A stretch of 43,148 bases of DNA from Ktedonobacterales bacterium. GTDB taxonomy: Bacteria; Chloroflexota; Ktedonobacteria; Ktedonobacterales; Ktedonobacteraceae. The translations under genes and the position numbers were made by a program. Under the pieces are notes generated by a model. It made no database searches, had not been told where the DNA came from, and was given only the letters and a program-made list of their open reading frames with translations. This document shows, one piece after another, positions 32,838 through 41,527 of the stretch (position 1 is the stretch's first letter; every line of letters begins with the position of its first letter). The stretch is taken from positions 1 through 43,148 of the forward strand of contig DAIDJF010000049.1 in the NCBI GenBank assembly GCA_027451525.1, given 5' to 3'.

Positions 32838-33359
32838 ATGCATGTTTTGACTCGACCTGCCCGGCAAGATGATGAGCCATTGCTCTGGCATATGTTGTAC
32901 TATGCCTCGCATATGTACGAGGAAGAGGGTCAAGCTATCGAGACCGAGGCAGCGAAAAATAACCCAGGCTTGCAGAAATATGTGCAGGGATGGGGACGTG
33001 AGGGTGATATTGGTGTCGTTGCCGTGCATCTACAAGATCAACGTCCACTGGGAGCGGCCTGGGTGCGCGTGCTGAGTGAAGAAAAGAGCATGTCATCGGC
33101 TGTCAAGGAGCGGACGCCAGAACTGGCTATCGCCGTGTTGCCTGCGTTTGTTGGACAAGGCATCGGCACACAATTGCTGCAACACCTGCTCGCTGCTGCC
33201 CGTGTGGTCTATCCCGCTGTCGTGTTGAGCGTGCGCACAAACAATCCCGCTCGTAAGCTCTACGAGAGAATGGGTTTTCGTGTTGTGGATAGCATTGTTA
33301 ACCGTGTTGGTAGCGCATCGGTGGTGATGCTTATAGAGTTTGATCGCATGCGATCTTAG
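32838..33359 (+). CDS. GNAT-family N-acetyltransferase
   Basis: The 173-residue protein has the acetyl-CoA motif A (ELAIAVLPAFVGQGIGTQLLQHLL, with Q-G-x-G-T) and motif B (NNPARKLYERMGFRVV). ATG 32838 has AAAGGAAA upstream. The substrate cannot be told from the sequence. It lies 24 bases before the M20 peptidase gene on the same strand, so the two may be co-transcribed. Confidence 0.9.
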   Translation: MHVLTRPARQDDEPLLWHMLYYASHMYEEEGQAIETEAAKNNPGLQKYVQGWGREGDIGVVAVHLQDQRPLGAAWVRVLSEEKSMSSAVKERTPELAIAVLPAFVGQGIGTQLLQHLLAAARVVYPAVVLSVRTNNPARKLYERMGFRVVDSIVNRVGSASVVMLIEFDRMRS

Positions 33360-33383
33360 CAGATTGCTAGAAGAGAGTGTACT

Positions 33384-34754
33384 ATGATAGAGGCCCTGCA
33401 TCCATCGGAGTCAATCTGGCAAGCACTGGACGATGAAGCCGTGCGTCACCTTCAGGCGTTGCTTCGCTGTAACACGACGAATCCGCCAGGCAATGAGATT
33501 ACCGCTGCCCACTATCTTCAGGAACAACTCGTGGCGGAAGGTCTGGAAACGCGCATTATCGAGCCGCTCCCTGGTCGAGCCAGCGTGTGGGCGCGTCTGC
33601 CGGGCAAGGGCACGAAACGTCCATTGCTGCTCGTTTCGCATCTGGATGTTGTGCCTGTCGAGCGTGCTCACTGGAGCGTCGATCCCTTTGGCGGCGAGAT
33701 TCAGCAGAGTTATCTCTATGGACGTGGGGCAGTAGATACCAAGAGCTTGACCGCCAAGCAACTGACGCTGTTGCTGCATCTGGCTCGCGTCCAGCGTGAG
33801 ACAGGGCCACACCTTGAACGCGATATCGTATTGCTCGCCGTTGCCGATGAGGAGCAACATGGCACGTATGGCATGGCCTGGATTGCGCAACACGAGCCTG
33901 CCTTACTAGATGCCGAGTACGCTATCAACGAAGGAGGCGGTTTTGCCTTAGACTTTGGCGGAACGCGCATTTATCTGTGTGCTACAGGAGAGAAGGGCAG
34001 TGCCGAGGTGCGACTACGCGCTCAGGGTGAACCTGGACATGGCTCGGTTCCGCACGCCGATAACGCGATTGTGCGCCTGGGACGCGCCCTTAGCAGGATA
34101 GGAGCCTCACCGTTGCCGCTGCATGTCACGGAAACCATGCACCAATTTGTGCAGACACTGGCCGCTACACAGAAGGCGCCCCAACGGGCGTTGCTTCCTG
34201 GCCTGCTCAACCCTCTATTTTCAGAAACCGTGTTGCGCGCATTTCCTGACAAGCAGGCGGCAAATGGTTTGCGCGCCATGCTGCATAACACCGCCTCGCC
34301 AACTATCTTGCAGGCAGGGAGCGCCATCAATGTCATTCCGGGTGAAGCCACAGCGCGCCTGGATGGACGGATCATCCCTGGACAAAGTGCCGAGTCGTTT
34401 ATCCAGGAATTGCGCGCGCGTATTCACGACTCACAGGTGCGGGTCGAGGTCGAAGTTGGTTCTCCTGGCTACGAAAATAGCGCAGATACAGAGCTATTTG
34501 CTGCCATCAAGCAATCCCTTGCGCTGCATGAGCCAGAAGCTCTCGTTGTGCCGTATTTGTTACCAGCAGTCACCGACTCGCGCTATATCGTGCCCAAAGG
34601 CATCATCGCCTATGGTTTTGACCCTATGCGACCGGAACCCGGTTGGCCTTCACCGCAGCAGATGGCGCACGGGCATGACGAACGCATCTCGCTGGCAAAT
34701 ATCGCTTTTGGATTACACGTGCTGTATGATGCAGTGCTACGCATTAGCGGGTAG
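33384..34754 (+). CDS. M20-family metallopeptidase
   Basis: The 456-residue protein is an M20 exopeptidase or deacylase. Zinc ligands and the catalytic acid are visible: His86 and Asp88 (VSHLDVVP), Asp118 (GRGAVDTK), and the Glu156-Glu157 pair (VADEEQHGTYG), and the dimerisation lid domain follows (GEPGHGSVPHADNAI). Family members cleave dipeptides or N-acyl amino acids, for example ArgE/DapE/CPG2-like enzymes. It follows the acetyltransferase gene closely and is convergent with the HSL-type hydrolase gene. Confidence 0.92.
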   Translation: MIEALHPSESIWQALDDEAVRHLQALLRCNTTNPPGNEITAAHYLQEQLVAEGLETRIIEPLPGRASVWARLPGKGTKRPLLLVSHLDVVPVERAHWSVDPFGGEIQQSYLYGRGAVDTKSLTAKQLTLLLHLARVQRETGPHLERDIVLLAVADEEQHGTYGMAWIAQHEPALLDAEYAINEGGGFALDFGGTRIYLCATGEKGSAEVRLRAQGEPGHGSVPHADNAIVRLGRALSRIGASPLPLHVTETMHQFVQTLAATQKAPQRALLPGLLNPLFSETVLRAFPDKQAANGLRAMLHNTASPTILQAGSAINVIPGEATARLDGRIIPGQSAESFIQELRARIHDSQVRVEVEVGSPGYENSADTELFAAIKQSLALHEPEALVVPYLLPAVTDSRYIVPKGIIAYGFDPMRPEPGWPSPQQMAHGHDERISLANIAFGLHVLYDAVLRISG

Positions 34755-34801
34755 CATCTTGCGCAATCCTGCATCATATGCAATTCAAGTGGAACAGGTG
34801 T

Positions 34802-35713
34802 TTACGAGAGCTTTGTCTGTTGGCGAATAAACGTGCCAATCTGCCCGACTGCTTGCTGACCTTCTGGCAATACAGGTGCGAAGGCTTGAAAGACGTGCCA
34901 CATGCCTTCCCAGATGGTAAGCTGAACAGGCACTTGTGCGGCCTGCGCATGTTCCGCGATGATTTTGGAATCATCTAATAGCACTTCATCGTTGCCGACA
35001 TGAATGAGCAAGGGCGGTAAGCCATGTAGATCGCCATAGGCTGGCGAGATGAGCGGATTGTGGGCATCTTCCCCGCCCGTGTACAGGCCGACTACGAATT
35101 GAATGGCTTGCGCGGAAATCCAGGGGTCGGCTTCCGCCCGTGTCACGCGGCTTTCGCCTGTGCCCACGAGGTCTGTCCAGGGAGAGAGCAGAACGGCTCC
35201 CGCTGGTTGAGGCTCACCACTCTGTTTAATCGTCAGCAAGGTTGCCAGCGTCAAACCTCCGCCCGCCGAATCGCCGCCAATGATGATGTGCTCCGGCTTG
35301 ATACCACTGGCAAGCAGCCATCGATATGCGGCATGGGCATCCTCAATAGCGGAGGGAAAAACGTTTTCCGGGGCCAGACGATAATCAATCAAGAGGACAC
35401 GCACGCCAGATACAGCACTGAGACGCGCCGCCAGATCGCGATGCGAATCGCACGAGCCAAGCGCGTATGCTCCACCATGTAGATAGAGCAGCACGCGCTC
35501 GGCGTCGGAGTCAGGGCGACTAACCCATTCTCCTGGTACACCATTGGCGACCACTTTTTCGACATGTGTGCCTTCGGGGAGCGAAATAGGATGCCCTACA
35601 TAATTTTCAACCAGCATGACGAGCGCGGCGCGTTGCTCCGGCAAGGGCGCGGGCGGAGCATTTTTGAGCGTGAGTAAATAGGAGCGAATGGGCAGGCTTT
35701 CGGGACTGGGCAT
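34802..35713 (-). CDS. Alpha/beta hydrolase of the hormone-sensitive-lipase type
   Basis: The 303-residue protein has the oxyanion motif H79-G-G (LYLHGGAYALGS) and the nucleophile elbow GDSAGGG (Ser149). The later Asp (VGNDEVLLDD) and His (GMWHVFQ) complete the triad. This pattern is family IV (HSL) esterase. It acts on short acyl esters in known relatives. ATG 35713 has a strong GAGGAGG site. It is a single gene, convergent with the M20 peptidase gene. Confidence 0.93.
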   Translation of the reverse strand: MPSPESLPIRSYLLTLKNAPPAPLPEQRAALVMLVENYVGHPISLPEGTHVEKVVANGVPGEWVSRPDSDAERVLLYLHGGAYALGSCDSHRDLAARLSAVSGVRVLLIDYRLAPENVFPSAIEDAHAAYRWLLASGIKPEHIIIGGDSAGGGLTLATLLTIKQSGEPQPAGAVLLSPWTDLVGTGESRVTRAEADPWISAQAIQFVVGLYTGGEDAHNPLISPAYGDLHGLPPLLIHVGNDEVLLDDSKIIAEHAQAAQVPVQLTIWEGMWHVFQAFAPVLPEGQQAVGQIGTFIRQQTKLS

Positions 35714-35799
35714 AGGTGAACCTCCTCGTTCAACTGTGGAGTATCAGTGAATCGCAGTGTTGCTATTCTCGTTCATTGTAGGTTCTGATTGATGAGATG

Positions 35800-36984
35800 T
35801 CAAGGCAAAGGAGGGAGATGTTCTTTAGGAAGCAATGAGTTCAGGAGCGGAACAATCCGTGTATTGGCCTCGCTATTCCATTGACGATAGGCATTGAGTG
35901 TTGCAGCGATGTCTGAAAGGCGGTCAGGGTTATGGATGAGAGAGGCTATCAACGTACGTTGTTCTTCGGGCTGTAGCGCGACCCAGCCCAAGCCGTGCCG
36001 TTGAATAAAGGCAAGGTTGGCCTGCTCTTGTCCAGGGATGTAGGCAGAGGCAATAAAGGGTTTACCAAGCATGACCGACTCGAAGAGCATATTGGGGCCA
36101 GCTTTGCCCATTACCACATCTGCCGCACTCATGAACCACGCAATCTCTTTTGTATAAGGAAGCACCGCAATATCGCTCCTATTTTTATATTTCCCCTGCA
36201 GAGCGCGATTTGTGCCTGCTGCCAGAATAATTTGTACCTGTCCTGATAGGCTGCTTGCTGTTAATATATTTTCGACGGTTCGTGTGATATGAGCCGCGCC
36301 TTCGCCACCGCCTTGTAAGAAGATGGTAAAGCGGTCTGGTACTAGATTGAGTGTGCGGAGTAGTCCGTTGCGCTCCTCTCTGTTTGCGAGAGATGCCTGT
36401 GCGAATTGAGCGCGCACGGGCCAGCCGACAAGATGCAGGTGCTCTGGCGCAAAACCGGCGGCGAGAGCCTGCTGATAGGTTTCTCGCGTGGGGGCCAACG
36501 TTGCCTGTGCGCGTTGCTCTGTCAGCCACGCGGAATGCACGCCATTTGCGTCCGAGAAGAGCAAGACCAGCGGTATTTTAGATGCCCGTTTTGCTAACAC
36601 ACGTGTGACCTCACTGGTAAGAAAGGGGTAGGTTGTGATGATGAGATCGGGCGTAATCTTGTCCAGTAAGGTATGCAATTGTTGATGTACCAGATGACTA
36701 AACACGTGGTGCGCCCATTGTGCGCGTCTGGGCGTATCGAACAATTGAAATTCTGCGGCCCATAGCCAGAGGGCGTAGCGACTGACAATGCGATAATGCA
36801 GATGAAAAAAGCCTGGTTGAGGATCAAGCAGTGTAATCTTTGTCGTCGGTAGCGTAGCACTATTGGCCTCGCTACTGTGCATACTCTCCTTTTCGAGCAA
36901 GTCACGTAGCGATTCCGCGAGACTGACATGTCCGCCACCGGTTTTTGAAGTGAGAATCAAAATATTTTTTTTATGATGAAGCAT
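35800..36984 (-). CDS. MGDG-synthase-like glycosyltransferase (GT28 type)
   Basis: The 394-residue protein opens with ILILTSKTGGGHVSLAESL, the N-terminal pattern of monogalactosyldiacylglycerol synthases and processive diacylglycerol glucosyltransferases. The donor-binding half has FTIFLQGGGEGAAH and the GKAGPNMLFESVMLGKPFIAS motif typical of MurG/UgtP-like enzymes. The likely role is glycolipid synthesis at the membrane; whether the donor is UDP-Glc or UDP-Gal cannot be told. ATG 36984 has AAAGG upstream. It is divergent from the alpha/beta hydrolase gene at 37111. Confidence 0.88.
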   Translation of the reverse strand: MLHHKKNILILTSKTGGGHVSLAESLRDLLEKESMHSSEANSATLPTTKITLLDPQPGFFHLHYRIVSRYALWLWAAEFQLFDTPRRAQWAHHVFSHLVHQQLHTLLDKITPDLIITTYPFLTSEVTRVLAKRASKIPLVLLFSDANGVHSAWLTEQRAQATLAPTRETYQQALAAGFAPEHLHLVGWPVRAQFAQASLANREERNGLLRTLNLVPDRFTIFLQGGGEGAAHITRTVENILTASSLSGQVQIILAAGTNRALQGKYKNRSDIAVLPYTKEIAWFMSAADVVMGKAGPNMLFESVMLGKPFIASAYIPGQEQANLAFIQRHGLGWVALQPEEQRTLIASLIHNPDRLSDIAATLNAYRQWNSEANTRIVPLLNSLLPKEHLPPLP

Positions 36985-37110
36985 TGAGAACCTTTCTTGT
37001 TATATATTGAGGATTATGATATGATATAACGCATCGGAAAACAACCAAACGATGAATACATCGATGTTGTGATGCCGATGTAACTTGCTGAAGGATTGTC
37101 AATTACGACG

Positions 37111-37887
37111 ATGCTACCTTATCAACTGCACGGACGTGGTCACCCATTACTGCTCATTCATGGCTGGGGTGTGACTTACACGATATGGCGTAAATTGCTT
37201 CCACTACTTAGTCCGCATTTTCAGGTCATTGTAGTGGAGCTACCTGGGATGGGTGCGGCAAGCAGTGTTGTATCAGACAAACCATATTATATCGCTTGTG
37301 CCGAAATGCTGGAAGAAATTCGTGTTACCTTACATATTGATAAATGGACAATTTTAGCGTATTCGACAGGCACAAGAGCTGGTGAAGCGTATATGCAACG
37401 CTATCCTTGTCACGTGGCGCGTGCAGTGTTTCTTTGCCCGCTCTATTTGCGCAGGTCTTGGGCTATCGCCCTTCAGCTTGATGAGTGGCTTGATAGGGTG
37501 AGTCCAGGAGCGGCGGGCTGGTTTCTCTCTGGTTGGCGACTCTACTTGTTGATATTAACTCTTGCTTTCAGCTTCAATCTGCGCCACCGGGCGTATGTGG
37601 ATGAGTGGATGCGCGAGATTTCATTACAATCACTCGATCATCTCAAACGTGTACTTTTTGAGTTGCCAGGCAAGGGATGTGCGCCGTTTATGTTGCCTGA
37701 TACACCATCAATTCCTACACTCTTTATTTGGGGGCGTCAAGACGCTCTGACCGCTCCTCCATGTCATGCGCGTCCACAAGATATATATGTTTTTGCCAAT
37801 CACGGCGCACCGTTGCTGATTCCATATAGCATAACAGTGACGTTATTGCCCTTTCTCAAAGAGGAAATTTATGACAAAATAATGTGA
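37111..37887 (+). CDS. Alpha/beta hydrolase with atypical nucleophile elbow
   Basis: The protein has the alpha/beta hydrolase start (LLLIHGWGVTYTIW, oxyanion HGW) and a VVVELPGMG strand. The nucleophile elbow reads A-Y-S-T-G rather than the usual G-x-S-x-G. Later are LFIWGRQDALTAP (Asp) and NHGAPLLIP (His). Function is unknown, and it may be a weak esterase or lactonase. The start is uncertain: ATG 37111 is preferred, TTG 37096 would add five residues; neither has an ideal ribosome site (AAGGA at 37091). It lies just before the FHA-ABC transporter gene. Confidence 0.8.
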   Translation: MLPYQLHGRGHPLLLIHGWGVTYTIWRKLLPLLSPHFQVIVVELPGMGAASSVVSDKPYYIACAEMLEEIRVTLHIDKWTILAYSTGTRAGEAYMQRYPCHVARAVFLCPLYLRRSWAIALQLDEWLDRVSPGAAGWFLSGWRLYLLILTLAFSFNLRHRAYVDEWMREISLQSLDHLKRVLFELPGKGCAPFMLPDTPSIPTLFIWGRQDALTAPPCHARPQDIYVFANHGAPLLIPYSITVTLLPFLKEEIYDKIM

Positions 37888-37953
37888 GCTCCGCTACAAG
37901 TATTTCATACATACAAGCCAATTATTTATTTGTTGAGCAAGGGAGATAGTTTA

Positions 37954-40947
37954 ATGTATCCAAACCCAGATCAACAGCAAACTGGGCGTGTCCAACTTGT
38001 ATTTTCTAAAGGCCCGTTGCAAGGCCGAAAGTTTCTATTGACCCAACCGTCTACTACACTTGGGCGGTATGGAACGAATGATATTGTGATTCCTGATCCA
38101 AAAATATCACGTTACCACGCGCGTATTGTGTGCGATCAGGGAATATGGCGGATTGAAAATCTTTCGCGTCCAGGCGCAACCATCGTAGATCGACGCGAAG
38201 TTGAGAAGGTAGTTCTCACAGACAACAGTATCATTGAGTTGGGTGAGGATACGGCGTGTGTATTTTCTCTGTCTGCCAGTAGCGTGGTAGAGGTCCCGAC
38301 GTTCTATATGAAGGGGATGCCTGCTGGTGAGGCACCAGTTGGGGAACGAACCATACCATATGTCGAGGTGCCAAAGATTGGTGAGCGGGATTTACCTTAC
38401 ATCGAGAGCGTGACAAGGGATGAAGCGCAGGAATCTCCCCAGGGTAAGCGTGCGGCAAAGAAAGGTGAGCAGACTGTTCCAGGGATTGTTGGAGAAGCCA
38501 CTGCACCGCAAATGCCAGATGTTGAGCAACCTCCCATAACACCTGTAGAAGTATCTCATACCCAAATTGCTTCATACACATCTCTCGGCATCCCTTCGCT
38601 AGAGATTATGAATAACACGACTGGAGCCAGTAGCAAGTACCCACTGCTCAAGCAGGTGGTTAACTTGGGGCGCGATAGTAGCAACGATATCGTTGTCAAC
38701 GATGGTATGGTTTCCGATTTTCATTTGCAGATTGTGCGCCAGAATGGTCAATGGATATTGCATCATCCTCATCCGGCGCATCAACAGACGAATAATGGTT
38801 TGCTCTATCAGGGGCGTAAAATTCGTGGCAACAGAACATTTAGCAAGCAACTGGCGCGCGGCGATGTTTTTCGTATCGAGGACGCACAGGGTTCTCTGTT
38901 GACGATTACCTATAATGATGGTAGTAACGCGCCGCAAGTTGTTCTTCCTGCGCTCCAACCAATCCCACTGCTCACGCCAACTATTACTATTGGGCGTCTG
39001 CCAGAAAATGATGTAATTCTGAACCACCCCCAGGTTTCGGCTCGCCATGCCACGCTTACAGCAGAGAATGGGGCACATCGGCTCACTGATCTGAATAGCA
39101 CCAATCGCACGTACGTAAATGGCCTCGCGATTACCAACGTGTTGCTCAAGCCTGATGACGAAATCCGTATTGGACCATTCAGACTTGTCTATACGGGTAG
39201 CGAACTTCGACAGTATAACGAGAGCGAAAGCATCGGCATTGACGTTGTCAATCTGCGCAAAGTTGGCAACAATCAGACTGTTTTGCTCAACGATATTTCG
39301 CTGAGCATTCCACCGCGCTCTTTTGTCGCGCTGGTCGGTAGTTCTGGTGCTGGCAAATCCACGCTGATGGATGCTTTGAGTGGCCTGCGTCCCGCGCAGC
39401 AGGGCACGGTCCTCTACAATGGGCAAGACTATTATCGCAATCTTGCATCTTTCAGGTTACAGCTTGGCTATGTTCCACAAGAGGACATTATTCACCGCGA
39501 CTTAACGGTGGAGCGCGCGCTACACTACGCTGCACGCTTGCGCCTGCCGGGTGATTTTACGCCAGAACAGATTGAGCAGCGCATTGATGAGGTCTTGGAG
39601 GATGTGGAGATGACGCATCGCCGCTCATTGTTGATTAAAAAGCTGTCTGGTGGGCAACGCAAACGTATCTCGATTGCCCTGGAGTTGTTGGCAAAGCCCA
39701 GTATTTTCTTCCTTGACGAACCGACCTCCGGCCTTGATCCCGGTCTGGATCGCAAAATGATGTTGCTGTTGCGCAAATTGGCGGATAAAGGCCATACGGT
39801 GATCCTGGTGACGCACGCGACCAGCAATATCAATATCTGTGATACTGTGTGTTTTATGGCTCAAGGCGGACGTCTGGCATACTACGGGCCGCCAGAGGCG
39901 GCCAAGGCATACTTTGGACAACCGGATTTTGCCGAGATCTATAATGTGTTGGAGCCGACCGATGAGCATCCGACTATTCCACAGGAAGCAGAAGAACGCT
40001 TCAAGACATCGCAGCTGTACCAGCAATATATTGCCGTTCCTTTGAAGCAAAAAGAGGTACAGCAGACGCAACCGCCCGTACATAAGCAGAGTCAAATGCG
40101 ACCATCCAGGCGTCACAATCCCTTCAATCAGTTTATTGTGCTCTGCCAACGCTATCTGGAACTGCTGTGGAACGATAAATGGAATCTCTCCATTCTATTC
40201 CTGCAAGCTCCCGTGATCGGTTTCATCCTGTTTATTCTGGTGCGTACCTTAAACGAAGCAACCGTCTTCCATCAGCCTATTCCCCTGAACTACCAGGGCG
40301 ATGCGCAACGCTTCCTCTTTATTCTCTCGTTTGCCGCGCTCATGTTCGGTTGTATCAACGCGGCGCGTGAGATCATCAAAGAGATGCCGATTTATAAGCG
40401 TGAACGCACAGTCAATCTTGGGATCACTTCCTACCTGTTCTCTAAGATCATTATTCTCGGTGCGCTCTGCCTTGTTCAGTGCGCGATTCTGCTCGCGATC
40501 ATGGCTCTGGCGGCACACTTTTACCAGGGCATAGTCATGCTTGAAATCTGGGAGACTTACATCGCGACCGCCCTTGTTTCGATCTCTGGCGTGATGATTG
40601 GGCTGGCTATCTCGGCACTGGTGCGCAATAGCGATCAGGCGATGAGCTTTATCCCACTTTTGCTTATTCCACAAGTAATTTTTTCCGGCAGTATGTTTCC
40701 GCTCAAAAATATCCCGCTCCAGGTCTTTGGGGCTTTTTTCTCGCTCCGTTGGGCAATGGCGGCACTTGGCTCATCCATGAACCTGATGGGCAACGGCGAT
40801 AAGGTCTTTGGTACGTGCGATTCCTGTAACACCTATCAGCATGACCCGCACTATCTCATCTACACATGGCTGGCGATAGTGGCAACGATTCTGATCTTGA
40901 GCTTTTTGACAGGCTATGCCCTCAAGCGTAAAGACAATAACGATTGA
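37954..40947 (+). CDS. Triple-FHA ABCG-type ABC transporter
   Basis: The 997-residue protein carries three FHA phosphothreonine-binding domains: about 14-95 (TLGRYGTNDIVIPDPKISRYHAR), about 205-290 (NLGRDSSNDIVVN) and about 335-410 (TIGRLPENDVILNHPQVSARHA). An ATPase of the ABCG/WHITE type follows, with Walker A GSSGAGKST, signature LSGGQRKRIS and Walker B IFFLDEPTSGLD. The C-terminus is an ABC2-type membrane domain with about six TM helices. It is a half-transporter fused to sensing domains. FHA input from Ser/Thr kinases could control export (inference). ATG 37954 (MYPNP) is chosen because GGGAGA lies upstream. Confidence 0.93.
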   Translation: MYPNPDQQQTGRVQLVFSKGPLQGRKFLLTQPSTTLGRYGTNDIVIPDPKISRYHARIVCDQGIWRIENLSRPGATIVDRREVEKVVLTDNSIIELGEDTACVFSLSASSVVEVPTFYMKGMPAGEAPVGERTIPYVEVPKIGERDLPYIESVTRDEAQESPQGKRAAKKGEQTVPGIVGEATAPQMPDVEQPPITPVEVSHTQIASYTSLGIPSLEIMNNTTGASSKYPLLKQVVNLGRDSSNDIVVNDGMVSDFHLQIVRQNGQWILHHPHPAHQQTNNGLLYQGRKIRGNRTFSKQLARGDVFRIEDAQGSLLTITYNDGSNAPQVVLPALQPIPLLTPTITIGRLPENDVILNHPQVSARHATLTAENGAHRLTDLNSTNRTYVNGLAITNVLLKPDDEIRIGPFRLVYTGSELRQYNESESIGIDVVNLRKVGNNQTVLLNDISLSIPPRSFVALVGSSGAGKSTLMDALSGLRPAQQGTVLYNGQDYYRNLASFRLQLGYVPQEDIIHRDLTVERALHYAARLRLPGDFTPEQIEQRIDEVLEDVEMTHRRSLLIKKLSGGQRKRISIALELLAKPSIFFLDEPTSGLDPGLDRKMMLLLRKLADKGHTVILVTHATSNINICDTVCFMAQGGRLAYYGPPEAAKAYFGQPDFAEIYNVLEPTDEHPTIPQEAEERFKTSQLYQQYIAVPLKQKEVQQTQPPVHKQSQMRPSRRHNPFNQFIVLCQRYLELLWNDKWNLSILFLQAPVIGFILFILVRTLNEATVFHQPIPLNYQGDAQRFLFILSFAALMFGCINAAREIIKEMPIYKRERTVNLGITSYLFSKIIILGALCLVQCAILLAIMALAAHFYQGIVMLEIWETYIATALVSISGVMIGLAISALVRNSDQAMSFIPLLLIPQVIFSGSMFPLKNIPLQVFGAFFSLRWAMAALGSSMNLMGNGDKVFGTCDSCNTYQHDPHYLIYTWLAIVATILILSFLTGYALKRKDNND

Positions 40948-40952
40948 GGAGC

Positions 40953-41489
40953 TTAGGACGCACTTTGCAGCAGCAATTTTTTGCGGTAACGCCGCTGGTG
41001 CCAGACAATAAAGGCGATGCTCAACAAAGGTGTTGAGCCAATCAGCCAGCCTAGCCAGATTGGGATCGAGCCAGGGGCTGCAACAGTAATTGGGAAGCTT
41101 GTTTCGTCTGTGCCTTGTGGTCCCGTGAGTTGGACGGCAATCAGCCATGCCCCGCGCACTGGCATACGAATAAAACCTGTCAGCGTATTGCCTGTTGAGG
41201 CGGGCGAGAGTTGTGCATGGAGCGCAACTGCATCCGTGCCAAGACCGGGCAACATGCGCAGTTGCCCACTCAGTCGCACGTTACTATCTTGTGGCACAAC
41301 CGTGACCTGCACCGCTTGATCTGTCACGGGCGGATATTGCGCGAGGTCGACCTGTACGATATAAGGACCGACAGCCAGTTTCTGGCTCAGGGCTGGTCCG
41401 CTATTGGCTTGAGCAATGCCTGAGAACATGAAAAAAAGTAGAGTCAGCATGTAACAAAATGTGCCGAGCAATAATCCATATCTGCGCAT
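40953..41489 (-). CDS. Membrane-anchored YtkA/FixH-like secreted domain
   Basis: The 178-residue protein has a signal peptide (1-29, ending near AQA), a beta-rich extracytoplasmic domain (LAVGPYIVQVDLAQYPP, VQVTVVPQDSNVRLSG, RGAWLIAVQLTG) of YtkA-like type, and a C-terminal TM (WLGWLIGSTPLLSIAFIVW) with a basic tail. YtkA-like domains occur near copper and cytochrome genes. Here only one His lies in the domain, so a copper-binding role is not supported by its own residues. It starts 38 bases after the stop of the large membrane protein gene and is probably co-transcribed. It is convergent with the FHA-ABC gene, with only five bases between the stops. Confidence 0.8.
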   Translation of the reverse strand: MRRYGLLLGTFCYMLTLLFFMFSGIAQANSGPALSQKLAVGPYIVQVDLAQYPPVTDQAVQVTVVPQDSNVRLSGQLRMLPGLGTDAVALHAQLSPASTGNTLTGFIRMPVRGAWLIAVQLTGPQGTDETSFPITVAAPGSIPIWLGWLIGSTPLLSIAFIVWHQRRYRKKLLLQSAS

Positions 41490-41527
41490 ACACTGTGTTC
41501 CTTTAGATAAAAGCGGTATCTTTAGCG

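Noticed and set aside
40953..41489. PmoB-like cupredoxin partner for the PmoC-like protein
   Set aside because: The domain has almost no His and none of the paired His motifs of PmoB, so only a generic YtkA-like label is supported.
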